DNA from: CBIHON01 sp966211965
GTDB lineage: Bacteria; Pseudomonadota; Gammaproteobacteria; Burkholderiales; Burkholderiaceae_D
Length of the DNA: 64,000 nucleotides
Assembly: GCA_966211965.1 (NCBI GenBank)
Contig: CBIHON010000026.1
Coordinates: 1 to 64,000, forward strand
Direction: 5' to 3'
In this document: positions 7,953 through 16,665 of the stretch, piece by piece
Position numbering within the stretch: the stretch's first letter is position 1
How the letters are laid out: each line of letters begins with the position of its first letter
Program-made: the position numbers and the translations under genes
Notes under the pieces: model-generated
Told to the model about the DNA's origin: nothing
What the model saw: only the letters and a program-made list of their open reading frames with translations
Database searches by the model: none

Positions 7953-8983
7953 GCCTTCCTCCTGACGTCCAGCGCGTTGCGCAAGGCATCGCCGATATTG
8001 GTCAGCAGCAGCAGTGTCAGCGTCAGCACCACGAAGGTCGATAGCGCAATCCACCAGGCATCCAGGTTATTCTTGCCCTGCGCCAGCAACTCGCCCAGGC
8101 TCGGCGTCGAAGGCGGAACGCCCAGGCCGAGAAAGTCGAGGCTGGTCAGCGCAAGGATCGCCGCACTCATGCGGAACGGCAGGAAGGTCACCACCGGCGT
8201 CAAACTGTTCGGCAGCACATGGCGCCAGATGATTTGCATATTCGACAGGCCGAGCGCGCGTGCCGCCTGCACGTATTCCAGATTGCGGTTGCGCAGAAAA
8301 TCGGCGCGCACGTAATCCGACAGCCCCATCCAGCCGAACAGCGAGAGCAGAATCAGCAGCAAGCCGATGCTCGGCTCGAAAATCGATGCAAAAATAATCA
8401 GCAGATACAGCTCCGGCATCGAACCCCATATCTCGATGAAGCGCTGGAAAAACAAATCGGTCCTGCCGGCGAAATAACCCTGCACTGCCCCGGTCAGCAA
8501 ACCCAGCAACACGCCGGTGACCGTCAAGGCCAGGCCGAACAGGATCGACACGCGGAAGCCGTACAGCAGGCGCGCAAATACGTCGCGCCCGCGATCATCG
8601 GTGCCGAGCCAGTTGTCCGCAGTGGGCGGCGCCGGATTCGGCGACTTCGCAAAATAATTCAGCGTATCGAAGCGATAGCGGTTGAGCGGATAAATCGCCC
8701 AGTTGCCGTCGCGCTTGAACTGATCCTGGATGAAGGGATCGAGATAATCCGCCGGCGAATCGAAATCGCCGCCGAACACTTTTTCGGAATAAGTCGTGAC
8801 GATCGGAAAGACGATCTGCCCCTTGTAAGAAGCGATCAGCGGCTTGTCATTCGACAGCACTTCCGCCATCAAGCTGATGGCAAACAGCAGGCTGAAAATC
8901 AGCAGGCTCCAATAACCACGGCGGTTCTGCTTGAAGCGCAACCAGACCCGGCGTCCCGGTGAAATCGATGCGGCAGGCTTCAT
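7949..8983 (-). CDS. yejE: Peptide ABC transporter permease (YejE-like)
   Basis: A 344-residue inner-membrane permease with an N-terminal hydrophobic helix (YWSLLIFSLLFAISLMAEVL), a periplasmic insertion characteristic of YejE, and a C-terminal BPD_transp_1 domain. The NWLGTDDRGRDVFARLLYGF segment precedes the membrane helices, and the coupling motif is in DYVRADFLRNRNLEYVQAARALG. It overlaps yejB upstream and yejF downstream by four bases each, consistent with translational coupling in one operon. It pairs with YejB to form the channel. Confidence 0.93.
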   Translation of the reverse strand: MKPAASISPGRRVWLRFKQNRRGYWSLLIFSLLFAISLMAEVLSNDKPLIASYKGQIVFPIVTTYSEKVFGGDFDSPADYLDPFIQDQFKRDGNWAIYPLNRYRFDTLNYFAKSPNPAPPTADNWLGTDDRGRDVFARLLYGFRVSILFGLALTVTGVLLGLLTGAVQGYFAGRTDLFFQRFIEIWGSMPELYLLIIFASIFEPSIGLLLILLSLFGWMGLSDYVRADFLRNRNLEYVQAARALGLSNMQIIWRHVLPNSLTPVVTFLPFRMSAAILALTSLDFLGLGVPPSTPSLGELLAQGKNNLDAWWIALSTFVVLTLTLLLLTNIGDALRNALDVRRKA

Positions 8984-10026
8984 CGGCTCAGGCTTTCAAA
9001 CTGCAGGCGCGGATCGGCCCAGACATAACACAAGTCCCCCAATAATTTGACCACCAGGCCGACCAGCGTGAACAGGTAGAGCGTACCCATCACCACCGGA
9101 TAGTCGCGCCGGACCACCGACTCGTATGACAGCAAGCCCAGACCGTCGAGCGAAAACAAGGTTTCGATCAGCAGGCTGCCGGTAAAAAAAGCGCCGATGA
9201 AAGCCGCCGGAAAACCGGTGACCAGCGGGATCAAGGCGTTGCGGAATACATGCTTGTACAACACCCGCTTCTCGCTCAAGCCCTTGGCCCGGGCGGTCAG
9301 CACGTATTGCTTGCGGATTTCTTCCAGGAAGGTATTTTTGGTCAGCATCGTCATCACTGCAAACGAGCCGGCGACCGACGCCGTCACCGGCAGCGTGATA
9401 TGCCACAGATAATCGGTGACCTTGCCAAACGCGGACAAGCTTTCCCAGTTATCCGAAGTAAGGCCGCGCAGAGGAAACCATTGCACGAAACTGCCGCCGC
9501 CGAACATCACCAGCAGGAACACGCCGAGCACGAAACCGGGAATCGAATAACCGACCAAAACCAGCATGCTGGTTGCGGCATCGAAACGGCTGCCCTCGCG
9601 CACCGCCTTGGCGATGCCCAGCGGCACCGATACCAGGTAGCTCAAGAAAAAGGTCCACAAGCCAAGCGTGATCGACACCGGCAGTTTCGATTTCACCAGT
9701 TGCCAGACATCCTTGTGATGATAAAAACTCTGGCCGAGATCGAAGCGCGCGAAGTCTTTCAGCATTTGCCACAGGCGTTCCGGCGCCGGCTTGTCGAAGC
9801 CGTACAAGGTCTTGATTTCCTTCACGCGATCGGCGTCGATGCCTTGGCGGCCGCGATAATCAACGCCGCCGCCCCCCGTCTCGGCAAACTCGCGCGACTT
9901 GAGTTGCTGCACCATCTGTTCCACCGGCCCGCCGGGAACGAACTGGATGACCGCGAAGGTCAACAGAATCACGCCGGCCAGCGTCGGGATCATCAACAGC
10001 AAGCGCCGCAATATGTAGAGCCACAT
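8980..10026 (-). CDS. yejB: Peptide ABC transporter permease (YejB-like)
   Basis: The start at 10026 (MWLYILRRLLLMIPTLAGVI) gives 348 residues with the standard DppB/YejB N-terminus. The longer open frame upstream is low-complexity and overlaps yejA, so it is rejected. Features include the first membrane helix at 7-27, the QFVPGGPVEQM extracytoplasmic loop, and an EAA-type coupling segment (RKQYVLTARAKGLSEKRVLYKHVFRN). About six membrane helices are expected. It lies seven bases after the yejA stop and overlaps the next gene by four bases. It forms the heterodimeric channel with YejE. Confidence 0.93.
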   Translation of the reverse strand: MWLYILRRLLLMIPTLAGVILLTFAVIQFVPGGPVEQMVQQLKSREFAETGGGGVDYRGRQGIDADRVKEIKTLYGFDKPAPERLWQMLKDFARFDLGQSFYHHKDVWQLVKSKLPVSITLGLWTFFLSYLVSVPLGIAKAVREGSRFDAATSMLVLVGYSIPGFVLGVFLLVMFGGGSFVQWFPLRGLTSDNWESLSAFGKVTDYLWHITLPVTASVAGSFAVMTMLTKNTFLEEIRKQYVLTARAKGLSEKRVLYKHVFRNALIPLVTGFPAAFIGAFFTGSLLIETLFSLDGLGLLSYESVVRRDYPVVMGTLYLFTLVGLVVKLLGDLCYVWADPRLQFESLSR

Positions 10027-10033
10027 GGTTATC

Positions 10034-11851
10034 CTATTTCTGCCACCACATCGACAGCACCCAGCTCGATGCAGCGTATTGGCGCGGCAGGATCGAAGGA
10101 TAAGCAAGGGTGTTGCGATAAGCGATAAAGTGTTTTTCGTTGAAGTAGTTCGGCACGCAGTAATAGCCGTGAAGCAGCACGCGATCCAATGCGCGGCTGG
10201 CCGCCACCAGGTCGGCACGCGAGCCGCTTTTGACGATACGGTCGATCAAGGCATCGATTGCCGGGTCAGCGATGCCGCCAATGTTTTCACTGCCTTTTTC
10301 CTGCGCAGCCTTGGAGCCGAAGTCGCCGTACAGTTCGTTGCCCGGACTGGAAGAACCGCCCTTGATTTGCGTGGCCATGTCGAAGTCGAAATCATCCAAT
10401 CGCTTTTGCGCCAGCGCCGGATCGACCACGCGATATTTCAGGGTAATGCCGATTTTTTCCAGGTTGCGCGCGAACGGGGCCACCACGCGCTCCGACGATT
10501 TCTGCGCGATCAGGAACTCGAATTGAAAAGGTTCGCCCTTCCGGTTGCGCAAGGCGCCATCGCGATAAGTCCAACCCGCTTCGGCCAGCAGGGCCTGGGC
10601 CTGCCTGAGGTTTTGGCGCAGCGAACCGGGCGGCGCGGTTGAAGGCGGGATCGGCGCGGGGCCGAACACTTCCGGCCGCAATTTATCCCTGAGCGGTTCG
10701 AGGATTTGCAACTCTTCGGCGCTAGGCATGCCGGTCGCCGCCAATTCGCTGTTCGTGAAATAGCTGTAGCTGCGCTTCAAGCGATCGAAATAAAGCTGGC
10801 GATTGAGCCATTCGAAATCGAGCGCCAGGCCGATCGCCTTCCTGACGCGGATATCCTGGAACATCGGGCGCCGCAGGTTGAAGACGAACCCTTGCAGACC
10901 CGCGCCGTTCTGATGCGTGAACTCCTGCTTGATCAGCTCTCCGCTGGAGAAGCGCCGGCCGATATGGCCGCGCACCCAGTTCTTGATGCTGTTTTCGAAA
11001 TTGACATCGAATTCGCCCGCCTTGAATGCTTCCAGCCGGACCAGGTCGTCCTTGTAATAGCGGTAAGTGACGCGCTCAAAATTGAACATGCCGCGCCGGG
11101 CCGGATGATTGGCAGCCCAATAATCCGGATTGCGTTTGTAGGTCACGTATTTGCCGAGATCGTACTTCTCGACCGTGTAGGGTCCGCTACCGATGGGAAG
11201 CTCCATGACCAGTTTGTCAAACGGCCGGCCCGCCGCCCACTTGGGTGAAATCACCGGCATCTGGCCAATGATCAAATGCAGCTCGCTATTCTTCTTCGCA
11301 AACTCGAAACGGACGGTGCGTTCGTCGACCGCGACCGTGCGCTTCACGTCGGCCCAATAGGAGCGGAACACCGGCGACACCGCCTTGCTCATCAAGGTGT
11401 CGAAAGAATACTTCACGTCCGCTGCCGTCACCGCGTCGCCATTGGAAAAACGGGCGGCCCTGTTCAGGCGGAAGGTAATGCTGAGCTGGTCGGGCGCCAG
11501 TTCCATATCTTCGGCCAGCAGTCCGTACATCGAGAACGGCTCATCTTCACTTTGCGTCATCAACGATTCGAACATCAGGCTCGAGTCGGTGAAAACAAAG
11601 CCATTGCCGCCTTGTCCCATGCCGGCGGCGACCGTTCCCTTCAGGGTAAAGGGATTGAATTTGTCGTAGCTGCCCAAGGCCGCAAAAGCCACTTGCCCGC
11701 GCTTGGGCGCGTCCGGATTGACATAGTCGAAATGCGTGAAGCCTGCAGGATACTTCGGGGTGTATCCCAAGGCCAGGGCATGGGCTGCATGGGCATTGCC
11801 GCCGTAACCGATGGCCGCCATCAATACAAGGGAGAAGAAAATTTTAAGCAT
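10034..11851 (-). CDS. yejA: Peptide ABC transporter substrate-binding protein (YejA-like)
   Basis: A 605-residue family 5 extracellular solute-binding protein with a signal peptide (MLKIFFSLVLMAAIGYGGNAHA). The family's LSITFRLNRAARFSNGDAVTAADVKYSFDTL region lies at about 110-140. Residues further on (RKAIGLALDFEWLNRQLYF) and the repeated YTVEKYDLGKYVTYKRNPDYWA pattern are typical of YejA rather than DppA. It is the first gene of the yejABEF operon and would deliver peptides to YejBE. The upstream region is shared with the divergent transporter at 12076 and contains a 122-bp repeat element. Confidence 0.93.
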   Translation of the reverse strand: MLKIFFSLVLMAAIGYGGNAHAAHALALGYTPKYPAGFTHFDYVNPDAPKRGQVAFAALGSYDKFNPFTLKGTVAAGMGQGGNGFVFTDSSLMFESLMTQSEDEPFSMYGLLAEDMELAPDQLSITFRLNRAARFSNGDAVTAADVKYSFDTLMSKAVSPVFRSYWADVKRTVAVDERTVRFEFAKKNSELHLIIGQMPVISPKWAAGRPFDKLVMELPIGSGPYTVEKYDLGKYVTYKRNPDYWAANHPARRGMFNFERVTYRYYKDDLVRLEAFKAGEFDVNFENSIKNWVRGHIGRRFSSGELIKQEFTHQNGAGLQGFVFNLRRPMFQDIRVRKAIGLALDFEWLNRQLYFDRLKRSYSYFTNSELAATGMPSAEELQILEPLRDKLRPEVFGPAPIPPSTAPPGSLRQNLRQAQALLAEAGWTYRDGALRNRKGEPFQFEFLIAQKSSERVVAPFARNLEKIGITLKYRVVDPALAQKRLDDFDFDMATQIKGGSSSPGNELYGDFGSKAAQEKGSENIGGIADPAIDALIDRIVKSGSRADLVAASRALDRVLLHGYYCVPNYFNEKHFIAYRNTLAYPSILPRQYAASSWVLSMWWQK

Positions 11852-11917
11852 GCGCCTGTACGATCATCCATGTATGCTGAAGCGCATTTTACATAAGGAG
11901 CGCGCCGTTTAGCACTT

Positions 11918-12039
11918 AGGGGACCTCTAAAAATTACCCAAAGTGCCCAAGGTCGGGGCTAGGAGCGGATGTATACGCAGGTACATTGAGCACCGCAGAC
12001 CCGAGACTGGGTACTTTTGGTGATTTTCAGAGCTCCCCT
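11918..12039. repeat. 122-bp dispersed repeat with imperfect terminal inverted repeats, copy A
   Basis: The element begins AGGGGACCTCTAAAAATTAC and ends with the near-complement of this sequence (GATTTTCAGAGCTCCCCT), giving terminal inverted repeats of about 31 bp with a few mismatches. The interior contains TTGAGCACCGCAGACCCGAG, which is repeated exactly in copy B at 60844-60962. It carries no reading frame of note. It sits between the divergent yejA and the second transporter. It resembles a MITE or a structured intergenic repeat, and the RNA of either strand would fold into a long hairpin. Confidence 0.75.
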
Positions 12040-12075
12040 TTATACTGAGGGCCGCTTGGAAAAGGATAGAGGACG

Positions 12076-13842
12076 ATGTGGACTAAAATCGCGCAAGGCA
12101 TTGCCGGCCTCATGCTGACCAGCAATATCCTGGCAGCCAGCCCGGCCGATTCCGGCAAGGTCGTGCGCATGGCATTCGAAGCCGCCGACAACGGCTTCGA
12201 CTTGGCCGCCACCCGCAGCCTGTACTCGGCCACGGTGGCGGAAGCGATTTTCGAGAGCCTGCTGAGCTACGACTACCTGGCGCGTCCAGCGAAACTGGCG
12301 CCGAATACGAGCGAGACCTTGCCCGACATTTCCGCCGACGGCAAGACCTATACTTTCCATTTGAAAAAGGGCATTTATTTCACGCCCGATCCGGCCTTCA
12401 ACGGCGTCAAGCGCGAACTGGTCGCAAACGATTACGCGTACACCATCAAGCGCATCATGGATCCCAAGAACCGCTCGGCTTCGGCCAGTTCCTTCGAAGG
12501 AAAAATTGTTGGGCTCGATGCACTGGTTGCAGATGCCAAAAAGAAAGGCAGGTTCGATTACGACGCCCCGGTAGCCGGGTTGGAAACACCGGACCGCCAT
12601 ACCCTGCGCATCCGCTTGAATGCGCCGGACCAGACTTTCATCTACCTGTTCGCCGACCCCGGAACCGGCGCCGTGGCACGCGAGGCAGTCGAGAAATACG
12701 GCGCGGATATCGGCCGCCATCCGGTCGGCACCGGTCCCTATGTCCTGTCGCAATATGCGCCGCACAGCAAGATCACCTTGGAAGCCAACCCGAACTACCG
12801 CGGCTATGTCTGGGATTTCAAATCGTCGGGCGACCCCTGGGACGAGCAGATCGTGCGCGACATGCAGGGCAAAAAGATGCCGCAAGTCGGCCGCGTGGAA
12901 ATCAGCATCATTGAAGAACATCAATCGCGCTGGCTGGCCTTCGACAGCGGCCAATTGGACCTGGACCAGTTGCCCGATACGGTCGCGCCCAGAGTACTCG
13001 ACAAGGGCCAACTGAAACCGGAAATCAGCGCAAAGGGAATACGATTATTCCGCTATGCAGGACCGGAAATTTCCCATACCATTTTCAGCCTCAAAGACCC
13101 GGTGGTCGGCGGCTATACCAAGGACAAGATCGCCTTGCGCAGAGCCATCGCGATGGCCTATAACCTGGATGAGGAAATCGCGCTGGTGCGGCACGGCCAA
13201 GGCGTCAGGGCGCAATCGCAGGTGCCGCCCAGCGTGATCGGATACGACCCGGCATACCGCAGCAGCATCGCGTATGAACCCGAACTGGCCGCTAAATTGC
13301 TGGACCGCTTCAACTATCGCAAGGGGACAGACGGTTACCGCCAGTTCCCCGACGGCAGCCCATTGACCCTGAAAATCCATTCCTCCGGCACCTCCGCCGA
13401 CCAGGCCCGCATGGAAATCTGGAAGCGCTCGATGGACCGCATCGGCTTGCGGACCGCCTTCCCGGTCAGCAATTTCGCCGACAACCTGAAGGCAGCATAT
13501 GAATGCAAATTGATGATGTGGGGGTTGGGCGGAACCGCCAGCGTGCCGGACGGGCTCGACTTCATGGAAAGTTTTTACGGCCCCAACGCCGGACAAGGCA
13601 ACTTGTCCTGCTACCAATCGGCCGCATTCGACGCCCTGTTCCTGAAGGCCCGCGCCACACCTGACGGACCGGAGCGGCAGCAATTGTTCACCAAGATGGA
13701 ACGCTTGATCGAAGCCGACACGGCGCATGTGCTGCACCTCAACCGCGTACGCAACTGGCTGGTGCGGCCTTGGGTGAAGGGGTTCAAGAAACATCCGATG
13801 CTGTACGCCGACTGGAAGTATCTGGATATTGAAAAACATTGA
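12076..13842 (+). CDS. Family 5 peptide ABC transporter substrate-binding protein (first paralogue)
   Basis: A 588-residue SBP_bac_5 protein with a short signal peptide (MWTKIAQGIAGLMLTSNILAAS). The family blocks SADGKTYTFHLKKGIYF and GTGPYVLSQYAPHSKITLEA are present, with RRAIAMAYNLDEEI in the C-terminal lobe. The next gene is a clear paralogue that aligns throughout (for example YDYLARP, EGKI.GLD, RVEIS). It begins a five-gene plus-strand cluster (two binding proteins, two permeases, one double ATPase). The ligand is probably a peptide or similar cation, but substrate cannot be read from sequence. The start follows AAAGGATAGAGGACG, a good ribosome site. Confidence 0.9.
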   Translation: MWTKIAQGIAGLMLTSNILAASPADSGKVVRMAFEAADNGFDLAATRSLYSATVAEAIFESLLSYDYLARPAKLAPNTSETLPDISADGKTYTFHLKKGIYFTPDPAFNGVKRELVANDYAYTIKRIMDPKNRSASASSFEGKIVGLDALVADAKKKGRFDYDAPVAGLETPDRHTLRIRLNAPDQTFIYLFADPGTGAVAREAVEKYGADIGRHPVGTGPYVLSQYAPHSKITLEANPNYRGYVWDFKSSGDPWDEQIVRDMQGKKMPQVGRVEISIIEEHQSRWLAFDSGQLDLDQLPDTVAPRVLDKGQLKPEISAKGIRLFRYAGPEISHTIFSLKDPVVGGYTKDKIALRRAIAMAYNLDEEIALVRHGQGVRAQSQVPPSVIGYDPAYRSSIAYEPELAAKLLDRFNYRKGTDGYRQFPDGSPLTLKIHSSGTSADQARMEIWKRSMDRIGLRTAFPVSNFADNLKAAYECKLMMWGLGGTASVPDGLDFMESFYGPNAGQGNLSCYQSAAFDALFLKARATPDGPERQQLFTKMERLIEADTAHVLHLNRVRNWLVRPWVKGFKKHPMLYADWKYLDIEKH

Positions 13843-13891
13843 TGCGCGCTCTTCCAATTCCAACCGGCAACTGAAAAGGAAGCAATCTCGA

Positions 13892-15685
13892 ATGATAAAG
13901 TCGCTCTGCCTGCGCGCGGTTCTATTTTTCTGTTGCCTCTTCTGTTTGACCGCGCCTGCCGCCAGCGCCGCATCGGCCGACCCCGGCAAGGTCTTGCGCA
14001 CGGTCTTCACCGCGCCCGAAACCGGCTATGACCCTGCCTATTCGCATGACCTGTATTCGGCGCAGGTCATCCAGTCGATATTCGAAACCCTGTACACCTA
14101 CGATTATCTAGCGCGGCCGGTCAAGCTGATTCCATTGACGGCGGAAGCCCTCCCCGAGGTCAGCGCGGACGGCAAGACCTATACGATACGGCTGAAGAAG
14201 GGAATTTACTTCCAGCCCGATCCGGCCTTCGACGGCAAGAAGCGCGAGCTGACGATGGCCGATTACGTGTATTCATACAAACGCCTGTTCGATCCGAAAA
14301 TCCGCTCCCCGAACACCTGGCTGCTGGAAGGAAAAATTGCAGGATTGGACCAACTCGCGAAAGACGCCAAGGCCAGCGGCCGTTTCAACTATGACGCCAA
14401 GGTCGAAGGCTTCGAATTGCTGGACAGCTACACCTTGCGCCTGCACCTGAACCAGCCCGATTTCAATCTCGGCCAGATCCTGGCGCATCAACCGGCCAGC
14501 GCGGTGGCGCGCGAGGTGATCGAAAGATATCGCGATGCGCAGGGCTTGGCGCCGGCCAATCCGGTCGGCACCGGCCCTTACAAATTGACGCAATGGGTAC
14601 GCGGCACGCGCACGGTGCTGGAGGCGAACCCGGAGTTCCGCGGCCTGTCCTGGGATTTTCAGCCGGGCGCCGATCCGGAAGATCAGCAGATCGCCGCCAG
14701 GCTGAAAGGCAAGCGCATGCCGCAAATCGGCCGCGTCGAAATCAGCGTGATGGTGGAAGACCAGTCGCGCTGGCTGGCATTTCAAAACGATGAGCTGGAC
14801 GTGTTCCAGTTGTATGGTCCGCTCGCGCCGCAGGCTCTGACCGAGGGAAAACTCAAGCCGGAATTCGTCAAGAAAGGCGTGCAGCTGTCGCGCATCGTCG
14901 ATCCCGAGCTCAGCTATTACTACTGGAATATGCAAGACCCGGTACTGGGCGGATTGAGCAAGGAAAAAATCGCATTGCGGCGCGCGATCGCGATGGCCTA
15001 CAACGTGCGCGAAGAAATAAAAGTAGTCTGGAACGACCAGGCGGTTGCCCTGGAATATCCGATCCCGCCGGGCGTGGTCGGCCATGATCCCGATTACAAG
15101 AGCAGCGTGCAGTACGATCCGTTGGCGGCCAATGCCTTGCTCGACAAATTCGGCTACAAGAAGGGCAGTGACGGCTTCCGTACGCTGCCGGACGGCAAAC
15201 CGCTGGAAGTGCGCTACTCGGCAAGGGCCGATTCGCTCGGCCAGCAGCAGGCGGAAATGTGGCGCAAGGCTTATGCGGCGCTGGCGATCCGCATGAGCAG
15301 CGACGTACGCCCCTTCCCCGAACTGACCAAGGCGGAAAAGCAATGCAAGATCCAATCGCGCACCTCGCCCTGGCTCGCCGATTACCCGGACGGCGATAAT
15401 TTCATGCAGTTGTTCTATGGCCCGAACATCGCGCAAACCAATAACGGCTGCAGCAAGATCCCCGAGTACGATGCGCTGTATCGGCAATCGCAAAAAATGC
15501 CGGCCGGGCCGGAGCGCGATCTGCTATACCACAAGATGGCGCGCATTCTCGAGGTGGTCAACCCGAATCGCCTGGGCTATGCGCGCTATCGCAATATGCT
15601 GGCGCAGCAGCGCGTGATCGGCTACAAGGCGCATCCCATCCTGCCCGCGGTGTGGATGTATTTCGATATTGAAAAGCGCAAGTAA
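13892..15685 (+). CDS. Family 5 peptide ABC transporter substrate-binding protein (second paralogue)
   Basis: A 597-residue SBP_bac_5 protein. The chosen ATG at 13892 gives an excellent signal peptide (LRAVLFFCCLFCLTAPAASA). The open frame extends back to 13829, overlapping the previous gene, but that stretch (KNIDARSSNSNRQLKRKQ) is not signal-like, and AAAGGAAGC lies a suitable distance before 13892. It shares long blocks with the previous protein (YDYLARPVKLIP, SADGKTYTIRLKKGIYF, LRRAIAMAYN), so the pair arose by tandem duplication. Two differing receptors with one channel would widen substrate range. Confidence 0.9.
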   Translation: MIKSLCLRAVLFFCCLFCLTAPAASAASADPGKVLRTVFTAPETGYDPAYSHDLYSAQVIQSIFETLYTYDYLARPVKLIPLTAEALPEVSADGKTYTIRLKKGIYFQPDPAFDGKKRELTMADYVYSYKRLFDPKIRSPNTWLLEGKIAGLDQLAKDAKASGRFNYDAKVEGFELLDSYTLRLHLNQPDFNLGQILAHQPASAVAREVIERYRDAQGLAPANPVGTGPYKLTQWVRGTRTVLEANPEFRGLSWDFQPGADPEDQQIAARLKGKRMPQIGRVEISVMVEDQSRWLAFQNDELDVFQLYGPLAPQALTEGKLKPEFVKKGVQLSRIVDPELSYYYWNMQDPVLGGLSKEKIALRRAIAMAYNVREEIKVVWNDQAVALEYPIPPGVVGHDPDYKSSVQYDPLAANALLDKFGYKKGSDGFRTLPDGKPLEVRYSARADSLGQQQAEMWRKAYAALAIRMSSDVRPFPELTKAEKQCKIQSRTSPWLADYPDGDNFMQLFYGPNIAQTNNGCSKIPEYDALYRQSQKMPAGPERDLLYHKMARILEVVNPNRLGYARYRNMLAQQRVIGYKAHPILPAVWMYFDIEKRK

Positions 15686-15718
15686 ATCGATGTCATCGAT
15701 ATCGCCCAAGGAACAACC

Positions 15719-16657
15719 ATGACCGCCTATCTCCTGCGCCGCTTGTGGCAAATGGCGCCGACCCTGCTCGGCGTGATCCTGCTCGTTTTCATCCTGTTCA
15801 ATTGGGTTGGCGGCGATCCGGCCTATATCCTGGCCGGCAAAATCTCCAACCCGGAGCAGATCGCCAACATCCGCAAACAGCTCGGCATCGATCAGCCATT
15901 TCATGTGCAGCTATGGATCTTCATCAAGCAGATCGCCACCTTCGATTTCGGCGCCAGCTGGAGTACCGGCGAATCGGTCGCCAACGTGATCGGCACCCGT
16001 CTCGGCCCCTCGCTGACGGTGCTGGTCCCGCTGACGATACTGGAAACCTTGTTCGCCGTTGCGCTGGCGCTGGCGATTGCCTTCGTGCGCGGCTCGCTCA
16101 CCGACCGCGCGGTGATGGTGGCCTGCACCGTCGGCATGTCGATCAGCATCCTGGTCTATATCATCGTGTTCCAGTACTGGTTTGCCTACAAGCTTGGCTT
16201 GTTTCCCGTACAGGGTTGGGGCAGGAGTTTTAGCGAAAACCTGTTCCGCTATTCGTCCCTGCCGATCCTGATCGCGCTGGCAGTCGGCATCGCGCCCAAC
16301 CTGCGCCTGTTCCGCACTTTCGTGCTGGATGAAATCAACCAGGACTATGTGCGCACCGCACGCGCCAAGGGCCTGTCTGAAACCCGTATCCTGTGGATGC
16401 ATGTGCTGCGCAACGCCTCGATTCCGATCATTACGCACGTGATGTCGAACCTGCCCGCGCTCCTGATCGGCGCCTTCCTGATCGAGCGCTTCTTTTCGAT
16501 CCCGGGAATCGGACGCGAAGTGATTCTCGCGGTCGAACGAAGCGACTTCCCTGTGATCAAGGCGATCACCGTGTACGTCGCGATGGCGACCATGCTGTTC
16601 AACCTGTTGACCGACCTGATGTACCGGCTGGTCGACCCGCGCGTACAACTGCAATAG
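15719..16657 (+). CDS. Peptide ABC transporter permease (DppB/OppB-type)
   Basis: A 312-residue permease with the DppB-type N-terminus (TAYLLRRLWQMAPTLLGVIL), the extracytoplasmic GGDPAYILAG loop, and the EAA coupling segment DYVRTARAKGLSETRILWMHVLRN. About six membrane helices are evident. It follows the second binding protein by 33 bases with an AAGGAACAACC ribosome site and precedes the second permease by eight bases. It forms the channel together with the gene at 16666. Confidence 0.92.
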   Translation: MTAYLLRRLWQMAPTLLGVILLVFILFNWVGGDPAYILAGKISNPEQIANIRKQLGIDQPFHVQLWIFIKQIATFDFGASWSTGESVANVIGTRLGPSLTVLVPLTILETLFAVALALAIAFVRGSLTDRAVMVACTVGMSISILVYIIVFQYWFAYKLGLFPVQGWGRSFSENLFRYSSLPILIALAVGIAPNLRLFRTFVLDEINQDYVRTARAKGLSETRILWMHVLRNASIPIITHVMSNLPALLIGAFLIERFFSIPGIGREVILAVERSDFPVIKAITVYVAMATMLFNLLTDLMYRLVDPRVQLQ

Positions 16658-16665
16658 GAATGGGC

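Noticed and set aside
8984..10218. Longer yejB frame starting at 10218
   Set aside because: The extra 64 codons lie inside yejA in another frame and are Cys/Arg-rich; the start at 10026 gives the conserved N-terminus.
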